Positions 8,454 through 15,647 of a stretch of DNA of 64,000 bases are shown here, one piece after another (the first letter of the stretch is position 1; the number at the start of each line of letters is the position of its first letter). The notes under the pieces were generated by a model, which had not been told where the DNA came from, did not search any database, and saw nothing but the letters and a program-made list of their open reading frames with translations. A program made the position numbers and the translations under genes. Origin of the DNA: Arthrobacter sp. 35W (GTDB lineage: Bacteria; Actinomycetota; Actinomycetes; Actinomycetales; Micrococcaceae); contig NZ_KI519455.1 in assembly GCF_000482545.1 (NCBI RefSeq), forward strand, positions 372,001 to 436,000, read 5' to 3'.

Positions 8454-9725
8454 TCAGGGCTGCGGGTGTTTGGCGTCGTAGCGCAGGAAGCCCGGCTGCA
8501 GCCGCGCCACCACCCACACTGCCACGATGCACAGCAGTCCGCCGACGACGGCCGCCCAGGGCTCGCCCAGCCATTGCCCGGTGCCGCCGGAAAAGAGGTC
8601 CCCCATCCGGGGCCCACCGGCCACCACCACGATGAAGATGCCCTGCAGCCGCCCGCGCAGATGGTCGGGCGTGGCCGATTGCAGGATGGTGGAGCGGAAC
8701 ACGGCACTGACCGAATCGGCGATGCCCGCCACCACCAGCGCGGCCACGGCGCCGACAATCCACGGCGACACCGCGCCGTCGACGGTCCGCCCGCCGGCCA
8801 GAATGGCGCCGCCCATCGCAGCAATGGCAGCGCCCCAGAGCGTGATGCTCCAGACCACGGCCAGGCCCTGGCGCCGGACGTGGCCCAGCGGGCCGGAGAA
8901 CAGCGCGGCCAGGAAGGAGCCTGCGGCAATGGCGGCCAGCAGGATGCCCGCCGTGGATTCACCGCCGCCCAGCCACAGGGCACCGATGGCCGGCAGCAGG
9001 GCCCGGGGCATGGCAAAGACCATCGCGCACAGGTCCACCAGGAAGGTCATCCGCACGTTCTTGTGCGTGCCCAGGAAGCGGAATCCCTCCAGCACCGAGC
9101 GGAATCCGGCCTTGCGGACCTCCCCCTCCGGCGGCAGCGAGGGCAGCCTGAACAAGGCCCAGAGCGAGGCGGTGAAGGTCAGCACATCCACCGTGTAGGT
9201 CCAGCCGTAGCCGACGCCGGCCACCAGGACACCGGCCAGCAGCGGTCCCAGCGTGGTGCCCAGGCCGAAAACGATCATGCTCAGCGCATTCGCGGCCGGC
9301 AGCAGCTCCGGGCGGACCAGGCGCGGGATGATGGCGCTGCGGGCCGGCTGGTTGATGCCGGCCGCCGCGGATTGGATGGCGATGAGGCCGTAGAGGATCC
9401 AGACATTGTCCAGCCCCAGCCAGGCCTGGACGGCGACGCCGATGGTCACCAGCCACAGCACGGCGGAACTGGCCAGGGCCACGGTGCGGCGGTCGTGGGC
9501 GTCGACCACGGAGCCGCCGTACAGTCCGGCCAGCACCAGCGGGATGAGGGCAAAGACGCCGAGCAGACCCACAGACCATGTCGACTGCGTCAGGTCGTAC
9601 ACCTGCAGGCTGACGGCGACGATGGTCAGCTGGGTGCCGATGGAGGATAGTGCCAGGCCGAACCACAGGCGCCGGTAGTCGGGGCTTTCGCGCAGTGGGG
9701 TGATGTCGGCCAGGAGTTTACGCAC
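8454..9725 (-). CDS. MFS transporter, DHA3/EntS-like exporter
   Basis: The 423-residue protein has about 12 hydrophobic segments. It starts MRKLLADITPLRESPDYRRLW, a common N-terminus of the EntS-like MFS group, and has a VDAHDRRTVAL loop after TM2 in place of the canonical MFS motif. EntS exports enterobactin in E. coli; actinobacterial members are mostly uncharacterised exporters. No siderophore genes are nearby, although a Fur-family regulator lies 1 kb away. It precedes htpX on the same strand with a gap of about 130 bp. Confidence 0.86.
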   Translation of the reverse strand: MRKLLADITPLRESPDYRRLWFGLALSSIGTQLTIVAVSLQVYDLTQSTWSVGLLGVFALIPLVLAGLYGGSVVDAHDRRTVALASSAVLWLVTIGVAVQAWLGLDNVWILYGLIAIQSAAAGINQPARSAIIPRLVRPELLPAANALSMIVFGLGTTLGPLLAGVLVAGVGYGWTYTVDVLTFTASLWALFRLPSLPPEGEVRKAGFRSVLEGFRFLGTHKNVRMTFLVDLCAMVFAMPRALLPAIGALWLGGGESTAGILLAAIAAGSFLAALFSGPLGHVRRQGLAVVWSITLWGAAIAAMGGAILAGGRTVDGAVSPWIVGAVAALVVAGIADSVSAVFRSTILQSATPDHLRGRLQGIFIVVVAGGPRMGDLFSGGTGQWLGEPWAAVVGGLLCIVAVWVVARLQPGFLRYDAKHPQP

Positions 9726-9830
9726 CGACCCAGCCTACCCGCGGGCTCCGCGCCGGATCCCCGGGCGCTCCCCCGCCGGCTCCCGGTGGCTAGACTGGGC
9801 GGGAAACGGCCACCAGGGGAAGGTGCAGGC

Positions 9831-10703
9831 ATGCGGGCACATGTGCACTCATCGGCCTTGTGGCGCATCCAGCGTCCCAAGACGCCCCTCACCCCCGGCC
9901 ATCTGCTCCTGCGTTTGAACGATCCCGCTACGGCGTTCGACGCCGCCTCCGCCGCAGACCTGCTGCATTGCTACAGATTGGCCCGGGCCGCCCTGGGAGC
10001 CGTTGCCGGCGCCACCGGGGCGGCACTGTACCTGCCCGTGGACTGGCACCCGGTGGGCGAGGGCCTGGGCGAACCGGCAGCCGAAACCTCCACCCCCACC
10101 ATCCACCTCTTCGCCGAATGGCCCAGCGCCGGGACCGCCGGAACGGGCTCGGCGGCGACGACGGCGTCCGCCCTGGCGGTGCCGCTGCACCGGCGGAGCG
10201 CCGCGACGGCAACCGGCCTCGCCAGTGCCGGTCTGGACACGCTGCCGGGTCTGGACGCGGCCCTGCGCGCACAGATGCGGGCCGCAGACCGTCCCACCCC
10301 ATCCCGCGTCACCGCCGCCGAAACACCCGGGACCGCGCCGGCGCACCACCGGCCCATCGTTCTGGCCGTGCCGGAGGACGCCGTCTCGCAGGCCCATTGG
10401 ACGGCTGGGCTGGGTGTGCCCAGCCTGGCGGAGGCGGACCCGCCGCTGCTGCTGGCCATCGGCGAAGCCCTGGCAGGTGCCATGGTCTACCCGCCCGGCA
10501 GGCCCGCCGTCGCCGGTCCAGCCACGGCCCCGGCGGAACCACCCTTCCGGCCCACGGGTTTCAGCTGCTGGGCCGTTGAATCCTGGCAGCCCGGCGCCGG
10601 CCCCCTGGAGCTGGCAGTCTTTGGCCGCAGCCACCGGGAAACCGTCCATCCACTGGCCATCTTCCTAACGCGCGGCAGCCTCGGACCGATCCCCGCTGGG
10701 TAG
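9831..10703 (+). CDS. Uncharacterised protein, possibly a degenerate HIT-like protein
   Basis: I do not firmly recognise this 290-residue protein. The N-terminal 85 residues contain RPKTPLTPGHLLLRLNDP, a LYLPVDWHPVGEGLGEP segment and TSTPTIHLFAEWP, which loosely recall the order of HIT-domain proteins. The histidine triad HxHxH is absent, so hydrolase activity is doubtful. The remainder is rich in Ala, Pro and Thr and has no signal peptide or membrane segment. The ATG at 9831 follows AGGGGAAGG at 8 nt; an upstream in-frame start at 9786 is weaker. It is divergent from the MFS exporter. The coding potential is well supported, the function is not. Confidence 0.7.
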   Translation: MRAHVHSSALWRIQRPKTPLTPGHLLLRLNDPATAFDAASAADLLHCYRLARAALGAVAGATGAALYLPVDWHPVGEGLGEPAAETSTPTIHLFAEWPSAGTAGTGSAATTASALAVPLHRRSAATATGLASAGLDTLPGLDAALRAQMRAADRPTPSRVTAAETPGTAPAHHRPIVLAVPEDAVSQAHWTAGLGVPSLAEADPPLLLAIGEALAGAMVYPPGRPAVAGPATAPAEPPFRPTGFSCWAVESWQPGAGPLELAVFGRSHRETVHPLAIFLTRGSLGPIPAG

Positions 10704-10760
10704 GCGCCGGCCCGGGAAACCGGTGTCCGGAGGAAAACTTCAGAAGAACTTAGCGTGCCC

Positions 10761-10783
10761 TTATTGTGAATTACTCAGAATAG
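10761..10783. promoter_or_regulatory. Fur/PerR-type operator
   Basis: This is an AT-rich dyad in a GC-rich region, TTATTGTGA-5 nt-TCAGAATAG, with 7 of 9 paired positions matching. It lies 16 nt before the likely start of the Fur-family gene and resembles Fur/PerR boxes, which suggests autoregulation. Confidence 0.65.
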
Positions 10784-10799
10784 GTGGTTGACTGAGGCC

Positions 10800-11228
10800 A
10801 TGGAACCGATCATGCACACCGAAGCGGACTGGGCGGCGCAGCTGCACTCCCACGACCGCAGGGTGACCAAGCAGCGGCTGGCCGTTCTGGCCGCCGTCGG
10901 GCAGCTTCCCCACGCCACGGCCGAGGCCGTCACCGACGCCGCCCGCGCAACGCTGCAGGCGTTGACGCTGCAATCCGTGTACGTGGTGCTGGCCGACCTC
11001 ACCGCGCTGGGCATGCTCCGCCGGATCGAACCGCCCAACTCCCCCGCCCGCTACGAAACGCGCACCGGCGACAACCACCACCACGCGATCTGCACCAGCT
11101 GCGGCAAGATCGAGGACGTGGACTGCGCCGTCGGCCACGCCCCCTGCCTAACCCCCAGCAGCACGACGATGACCATCAAGATCGCCGACGTCCTTTACCA
11201 GGGCATCTGCAGCGACTGCGGCCCCTAG
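10800..11228 (+). CDS. Fur family transcriptional regulator, PerR/CatR-like
   Basis: The 142-residue protein has the Fur winged-helix domain (RRVTKQRLAVLAAVG, then TLQSVYVVLADLTALGMLRRIE), a metal-binding HHHAICTSCGKIEDVDC segment, and a C-terminal CSDC. The two CxxC pairs form the structural zinc site. The regulatory metal site uses the HHH cluster. Its position directly before a catalase gene is the classic arrangement of peroxide sensors such as CatR and FurA in actinobacteria. The frame opens at a TTG (10788), but the ATG at 10800 is more plausible. It probably represses itself and possibly the catalase until peroxide oxidises it. Confidence 0.88.
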   Translation: MEPIMHTEADWAAQLHSHDRRVTKQRLAVLAAVGQLPHATAEAVTDAARATLQALTLQSVYVVLADLTALGMLRRIEPPNSPARYETRTGDNHHHAICTSCGKIEDVDCAVGHAPCLTPSSTTMTIKIADVLYQGICSDCGP

Positions 11229-11327
11229 ATTTCCGTCGGCACGGCGTGAGGTCTCCCTTCGCCGCCACTGCCAACGGTCAGCCCTTGCAAGGGCACCTCA
11301 GCCAAGAAACCCAACAACAGGAGAATC

Positions 11328-12767
11328 ATGACTGCTCATTCGACCACCCAGTCCGGTGCCCCCGTCACCTCGGATGCCCACTCCCAGTCCGTCGGCGCCG
11401 ACGGTGCCATCGCCCTGACCGACCACTATCTGGTCGAGAAGCTGGCCCAGTTCAACCGCGAGCGTGTGCCGGAGCGCGTAGTGCACGCCAAGGGCGGCGG
11501 CGCCTTCGGTACGTTCAAGACCAGCCAGGATGTGTCCACCTACACCAAGGCCGCACTGTTCCAGCCCGGTGTTGAGACCGAGATGCTGATCCGCTTCTCC
11601 TCCGTGGCCGGCGAGCAGGGCTCCCCCGACACCTGGCGCGACCCCCGCGGCTTCGCCGTGAAGTTCTACACCACCGAGGGCAACTACGACCTCGTTGGCA
11701 ACAACACCCCGGTGTTCTTCATCCGCGACGGCATCAAGTTCCCGGACTTCATCCACTCCCAGAAGCGCCTGCCGGGCTCCAACCTGCGCGACGCCGACAT
11801 GCAGTGGGACTTCTGGACCCTCTCCCCCGAGTCCGCGCACCAGGTGACCTGGCTGATGGGCGACCGCGGCCTGCCGGCCTCTTGGCGTGAAATGCAGGGC
11901 TACGGCTCGCACACCTACCAGTGGATCAACGCCGCCGGCGAGCGCTTCTGGGTCAAGTACCACTTCCACACCAACCAGGGCGTGTCCGCCATGAGCGGCG
12001 AAGAGGCCGCAACCCTGGCCGGTTCGGATGCCGATTACTACATCCGCGACCTCTACACGAACATCGAAGCCGGCAACTTCCCCTCCTGGGAGCTGCACGT
12101 GCAGGTCATGCCGTACGAGGATGCCAAGGACTACCGCTTCAACCCCTTCGACCTGACCAAGACCTGGTCCAAGAAGGACTACCCGCTGATCCACGTCGGC
12201 ACCATGACGCTGGACAAGAACCCGGAGAACTACTTCGCGCAGATCGAGCAGGCCGCGTTTGCGCCGTCGAACTTTGTGCCCGGCATCGCCGCCTCCCCGG
12301 ACAAGATGCTGCAGGCCCGCATCTTCTCCTACGCGGATGCACACCGCTACCGTGTGGGCACCAACCACGCCCAGCTGCCGGTGAACGCCCCGAAGAACGA
12401 GGTGCACAACTACAGCCAGGCCGGCCAGGGACGCTACCACTTCAACTCCGCGTCCACCCCGGTCTACGCCCCCAACTCCAAGGGCGGCGCCGCTGCCGTT
12501 GAGCCCACCACCCCCGGTGGCGGCTGGGAGAACGACGGCGCCCTGACGCTGTCCGCCCACTCCCTGCACTCCGAGGACAGCGACTTCGGCCAGGCCGGCA
12601 CGCTGTACCGCGAGGTGTTCGACGACGGCGCCCGCGCCCGCTTCCTGGACACCATCACCGGTGCCGTGGGCGGCGTGCAGGATGCCGACATCAAGGAGCG
12701 CGCCATCGCATACTGGACCAACGTTGACGCCGAGCTCGGCGCCAAGCTGCGGGCCAACCTGGGCTAG
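11328..12767 (+). CDS. katA: Monofunctional haem catalase
   Basis: The 479-residue protein matches the small-subunit (clade 3) catalase length. The distal haem histidine is His53 in [12 protein letters not shown], the catalytic asparagine lies in GNNTPVFF near 125, and the proximal haem-ligand tyrosine is Tyr335 in [12 protein letters not shown]. It dismutates hydrogen peroxide in the cytoplasm. The ATG at 11328 has AGGAG a few nt upstream. It follows the Fur-family gene by 99 bp, so it is either read from that promoter or from its own; no second Fur-like box was seen in the gap. The gene symbol is by family analogy. Confidence 0.96.
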   Translation: MTAHSTTQSGAPVTSDAHSQSVGADGAIALTDHYLVEKLAQFNRERVPERVVHAKGGGAFGTFKTSQDVSTYTKAALFQPGVETEMLIRFSSVAGEQGSPDTWRDPRGFAVKFYTTEGNYDLVGNNTPVFFIRDGIKFPDFIHSQKRLPGSNLRDADMQWDFWTLSPESAHQVTWLMGDRGLPASWREMQGYGSHTYQWINAAGERFWVKYHFHTNQGVSAMSGEEAATLAGSDADYYIRDLYTNIEAGNFPSWELHVQVMPYEDAKDYRFNPFDLTKTWSKKDYPLIHVGTMTLDKNPENYFAQIEQAAFAPSNFVPGIAASPDKMLQARIFSYADAHRYRVGTNHAQLPVNAPKNEVHNYSQAGQGRYHFNSASTPVYAPNSKGGAAAVEPTTPGGGWENDGALTLSAHSLHSEDSDFGQAGTLYREVFDDGARARFLDTITGAVGGVQDADIKERAIAYWTNVDAELGAKLRANLG

Positions 12768-12779
12768 TCCCCAAACGCT

Positions 12780-12805
12780 CCCCAAGCTCGCACGCTCGCT
12801 TGGGG
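12780..12805 (+). terminator. Terminator-like hairpin after catalase
   Basis: An 8-bp stem (CCCCAAGC against GCTTGGGG, 10-nt loop) starts 13 nt after the catalase stop. Outer complementary sequence (AAACGC and GCGTTT) can extend the pairing. There is no U tract. Confidence 0.55.
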
Positions 12806-12856
12806 GCCCTCGCGTTTGTGGGCCCACCCAAACGCTCCCCACCGCTTCATCCCGCT

Positions 12857-12875
12857 GGTCGAGCTCGTCGAGACC
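12857..12875. repeat. Short intergenic palindrome-like motif
   Basis: The sequence GGTCGAGCTCGTCGAGACC is partly self-complementary (GGTC...GACC around GAGCTC). Sequences of this form recur between genes in many high-GC actinobacteria. Only one copy is in this window, so its repeat nature is from general knowledge. Confidence 0.35.
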
Positions 12876-12988
12876 CGGTGCCCCGCGCACTTGGTCCCGA
12901 CGGGCTCGGCCAGCGGCATTTAACGCCATTGTCCACAGACCCCCGGCCCGTGCTGGCATGCGCACTCGCCGCTCCGTAGGATCCACCC

Positions 12989-13624
12989 ATGGACACTTTC
13001 ACCGGAATCCCCGCCGCAGCCATGGCCTTCTACGCCGAGCTGGAGGAGAACAACAACAGGGAGTGGTGGCTGGAGCACAAGGATGTGTACGACGGCGCCG
13101 TGCGGGGGCCTCTGGAGACCCTGTTTGCCGGGCTGGAGCCGGAGTTCGGCCCCGCGAAGATCTTCCGCCCCAACCGCGACATCCGCTTTTCAGCCGACAA
13201 GTCCCCCTACAAGACGGCCCAGGGCGCGTTCGCCGCGAACCACGAGGGATTGGGCTACTACCTGCAGATCAGTGCCGATGGCCTATTGGTGGGTGCCGGC
13301 TGCCACTCGTACTCCCCCGCCCAGCTGGCCCGCTACCGCTCCGCCGTCGACGCCCCGGTCAGCGGCGTCGAACTGGCCGACGTCGTCGACGCCGTGGCGC
13401 AGGCCGGTTTCAGGATCGAGGGCGAAATGCTCAAGACCGTCCCCCGCGGCTTCGACAAGGAGCACCCGCGGGCGGAACTGCTCAAGCACAAATCCCTCTC
13501 CGCTGCCGTGATGCTCGGCCAACCCGGCTGGATGGACAGCCCCGCCGCCCAGGGGGAAGTTGCAGCGCTCTGGACCCAATTGCGCCCCCTGGTCGAGTGG
13601 ATGGCCGCGCACGCCGCCCCTTAA
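12989..13624 (+). CDS. DUF2461 family protein (TIGR02453-like)
   Basis: The 211-residue cytoplasmic protein has the family features: an N-terminal FYAELEENNNREWW segment, PNRDIRFSADKSPYKT in the first half, and the YYLQISADGLLVGAGCHSYSP strand pair. C-terminal VPRGFDKEHPRAELLKHKS also fits. The family is widespread and has no established biochemical function. The ATG at 12989 begins just at the conserved N-terminus. The 3' end of the coding sequence runs into the first copy of the 67-bp palindromic repeat, and its last bases are duplicated near the second copy at 21.4 kb. It stands alone, convergent with the levan fructotransferase gene. Confidence 0.88.
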   Translation: MDTFTGIPAAAMAFYAELEENNNREWWLEHKDVYDGAVRGPLETLFAGLEPEFGPAKIFRPNRDIRFSADKSPYKTAQGAFAANHEGLGYYLQISADGLLVGAGCHSYSPAQLARYRSAVDAPVSGVELADVVDAVAQAGFRIEGEMLKTVPRGFDKEHPRAELLKHKSLSAAVMLGQPGWMDSPAAQGEVAALWTQLRPLVEWMAAHAAP

Positions 13625-13625
13625 C

Positions 13626-13692
13626 CCCAACTGGGTGACACTTATGACACATTCCGAGGCCCGGATCGTGCGATAACTGTCACCCAGTTGGG
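13626..13692. repeat. 67-bp palindromic intergenic repeat, copy 1
   Basis: Two 25-nt arms (13626-13650 and 13668-13692) match at 22 of 25 paired positions around a 17-nt centre. The outer core is CCCAACTGGGTGACA. It lies between convergent genes (DUF2461 and levan fructotransferase), so it could end transcription from both sides. Three more copies with the same 25-17-25 layout are at 21415, 29732 and 53021. Confidence 0.9.
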
Positions 13693-13707
13693 CACAGAGC
13701 TGGGCTG

Positions 13708-15267
13708 CTAGCTGGGGGTGCCGAACTCGCGGATGGTGATTCCGGTGAAGGTGGCGGGGCCGCCATCGGTGTAGAAGGAGATCCCGGTGTCGCCGTCGGC
13801 GAAATGCACTTGCTGCGAAAGAACTGTGTGACCGGCGTTCACGAACACCTCGACGCTCTGCGTATCGACAAAGATGCGCAGGTGGACCGATCGTGCGTTG
13901 GCGTCGATGGGCGCGGCAGCACGCGTGTAGGGCACGAGCGAGAAGCCGCTCTGGTTCGACGGCGCGCGGTCGACGTACAGCTCGTTTCCATACTTGCCGA
14001 TGTTTGTGTGGCGGGAACCGTCCCAGGACCGGCCGACCGAGACGCCGACGTTCGCCGCTGTGTCCCACGAGACGTCGAACTCGAGCTCGTAGGCGCGCCC
14101 GGTCCACGGAAGCAACGAGCTTCCCGAGACGGTGCGGTCTGGGATCGTGGTGGCTGCGGTGGCGTATCCCGCGAGCGCCGGGACCGGAGTGCTGAGCAGG
14201 CCGTACCGGCCGCCAGGCTGGGACTCGAGCCGCAGTTCCCGCACGATGGAGTTCTGCCCGTTGTACCCGTCGGATGCATCGGTGGGTACGTCGCGGGCTG
14301 CATACTTCCAGTTGTTCATCCATGCGATGGCGAGGCGCTTTGTCTCTGGCGCTTCGTGCGACGGCCACGTCACGGCCGCGTACCAGTCCCATCCCCAGTC
14401 GAGCCACTGCGGTGTGAGGTCACCGGCGGTGAACGTGGTGCCGTTCCAGGAACCCATCCAATAGGCGTAGGTCATCGGCAGGTCGACGCTGTAGGCATCC
14501 ATGCTCGCCCCGAACACCCAGTGCCGCGTGCCATCGCCAGCGGTCATCTCGAACAGATCTGGGCATTCAATTCCGCCAAGAGCATGGTTCGGGTAGTCAA
14601 AATTGGATTTCCACTGCCAATCCAGCAGGTTCGGCGAGGTGTAGAAGGCCGCGTAGCGTGCCCGTCCAATCACGCACACCCATTCGCCGCGTGCCGCGTC
14701 CCAGTGGATCTTGGGGTCGCGGAACCACTCTGCGTTTTCAATCTCGGCGGCTGTCGTGGCCGTGCGACCGTCGGTGTTGATGATCACCGGGTCGGCCAGG
14801 GCTGTGAAGGTGGAGCCACCGTCGGTCGACCAGTAGAGGTACTGCTCTTGATATTTGCGGATCCCATCGGTCGGCTGGGTCGCGAGTGCGACCACCGCCC
14901 CGGCACCGAAGCCGGCAGTGTTGGCGGTGTCGACGACGGCGGACCCCGACCACACCGGGAAGTCGGGCTGCAGGGGCATCACTACGCCGTGGTGCGTGTA
15001 GGCCACCCCGTCTGTGGTCGTCGCGTGGTCCCAGCCGCCCTGGCCGTTGTTCTGCCCGGAGTGCAGGTAATAGAGCTGATAGGCGCCGTTGGTGTACACC
15101 GGACGCTGCGGGTCGCACAGCCAGCCGGAGGGTGGGGTCATGTGGTAGACCGCCCGAAGGGAGGTCTGGGCGTGCGCGGCAATGGGCACCGCGCCGCCCA
15201 TGAAAAGGGCAAGTGCCCCGGCTCCTGCCCCGTGCAGGACAGTGCGTCGCGAGATCTCGTAGGTCAT
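13708..15267 (-). CDS. lftA: Secreted levan fructotransferase, GH32 (difructose anhydride IV-forming)
   Basis: The 519-residue precursor has a Tat-type signal (SRRTVL at 6-11, cleavage probably after AHA at 33). The mature protein starts with a five-bladed GH32 domain and ends with a beta-sandwich. The nucleophile is Asp52 in GWLCDPQRP, a variant of the usual WMNDPNG; RDP is at 183-185 and the acid/base Glu234 is in ECPD. From memory the sequence closely resembles Arthrobacter ureafaciens levan fructotransferase (EC 4.2.2.16), which converts beta-2,6-fructan to difructose anhydride IV by intramolecular transfer. A levanase or levanbiohydrolase is the main alternative. The ATG at 15267 has GAGAGGAAA upstream. 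It is divergent from the GH32/ABC/LacI operon and shares its operators. Confidence 0.88.
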   Translation of the reverse strand: MTYEISRRTVLHGAGAGALALFMGGAVPIAAHAQTSLRAVYHMTPPSGWLCDPQRPVYTNGAYQLYYLHSGQNNGQGGWDHATTTDGVAYTHHGVVMPLQPDFPVWSGSAVVDTANTAGFGAGAVVALATQPTDGIRKYQEQYLYWSTDGGSTFTALADPVIINTDGRTATTAAEIENAEWFRDPKIHWDAARGEWVCVIGRARYAAFYTSPNLLDWQWKSNFDYPNHALGGIECPDLFEMTAGDGTRHWVFGASMDAYSVDLPMTYAYWMGSWNGTTFTAGDLTPQWLDWGWDWYAAVTWPSHEAPETKRLAIAWMNNWKYAARDVPTDASDGYNGQNSIVRELRLESQPGGRYGLLSTPVPALAGYATAATTIPDRTVSGSSLLPWTGRAYELEFDVSWDTAANVGVSVGRSWDGSRHTNIGKYGNELYVDRAPSNQSGFSLVPYTRAAAPIDANARSVHLRIFVDTQSVEVFVNAGHTVLSQQVHFADGDTGISFYTDGGPATFTGITIREFGTPS

Positions 15268-15441
15268 GAAGTGGTTTCCTCTCAAGCATTCGGCGGTGAT
15301 GGAGGCACATTGACGGGAAATGGCATCGACAAGGTTTTGCAGCCAACGCCGCACTTTTTCCCGGGTGAAGAACACGAACCGATGATCACGGCCATGCCGT
15401 GCCGCGCTGTCCAAGCTCGCAGCGGCTCATCGGTACACAGG

Positions 15442-15471
15442 ACGATAATGCGACTTCCTCGCTGTGGTCAA
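15442..15471 (-). promoter_or_regulatory. Predicted lftA promoter
   Basis: Reading the minus strand, TTGACC (15471-15466) and TATCGT (15447-15442) are separated by 18 bp. The -35 box lies inside operator O1, so a bound LacI protein would block RNA polymerase. Confidence 0.6.
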
Positions 15472-15481
15472 GCGTTTAATC
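15466..15481. promoter_or_regulatory. LacI-type operator O1 (levan locus)
   Basis: GGTCAAGCGTTTAATC has the central CG at 15473-15474 and is an imperfect palindrome. It matches O2 and O3 in reverse orientation and covers the -35 box of the lftA promoter. Confidence 0.72.
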
Positions 15482-15566
15482 ACCCGACACCTGATGTGGA
15501 CCCCAAGGGAGCGGTGCACCCCTAACGCTTTTCTGGAGCGGTCCCCGGGAACGGAAAACAAACTTT

Positions 15567-15582
15567 GCTAAAACGCTTGACC
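15567..15582. promoter_or_regulatory. LacI-type operator O2 (levan locus)
   Basis: GCTAAAACGCTTGACC has its CG centre at 15574-15575. It overlaps the -35 box (TTGACC) of the promoter reading into the GH32/ABC operon. Confidence 0.75.
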
Positions 15583-15605
15583 AGTTGTGTGACGCACGAT
15601 ACTTT
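15577..15605 (+). promoter_or_regulatory. Predicted promoter of the GH32/ABC operon
   Basis: TTGACC (15577-15582) and TACTTT (15600-15605) are separated by 17 bp, giving a start near 15612 and a leader of about 36 nt. It is bracketed by operators O2 and O3. Confidence 0.68.
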
Positions 15606-15612
15606 TAGATCC

Positions 15613-15628
15613 GATCAAACGTTTTAGC
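15613..15628. promoter_or_regulatory. LacI-type operator O3 (levan locus)
   Basis: GATCAAACGTTTTAGC has its CG centre at 15620-15621, 46 bp from O2. It begins at the predicted transcription start, an ideal repression site. Confidence 0.75.
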
Positions 15629-15647
15629 AGAATGGACACCAGAGCCG

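Larger units (their letters stand above)
15268..15647. promoter_or_regulatory. Divergent control region of the levan locus
   Basis: This 380-bp gap between lftA and the cytosolic GH32 gene holds two outward-facing promoters and three LacI-type operators, listed separately. The lftA leader from the predicted start of transcription is about 165 nt. Nothing else was recognised in it; the open frame upstream of lftA (to 15414) lacks an obvious ribosome binding site. Confidence 0.7.

Noticed and set aside
11282-11293. CCCTTGCAAGGG palindrome before catalase as operator
   Set aside because: It is only 12 bp, is unlike Fur/PerR boxes, and has no second copy in the region.
13626-13692. Insertion sequence or transposon end
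   Set aside because: No transposase or target duplication accompanies any of the four copies; the element is a short near-palindrome, at most a non-autonomous one.
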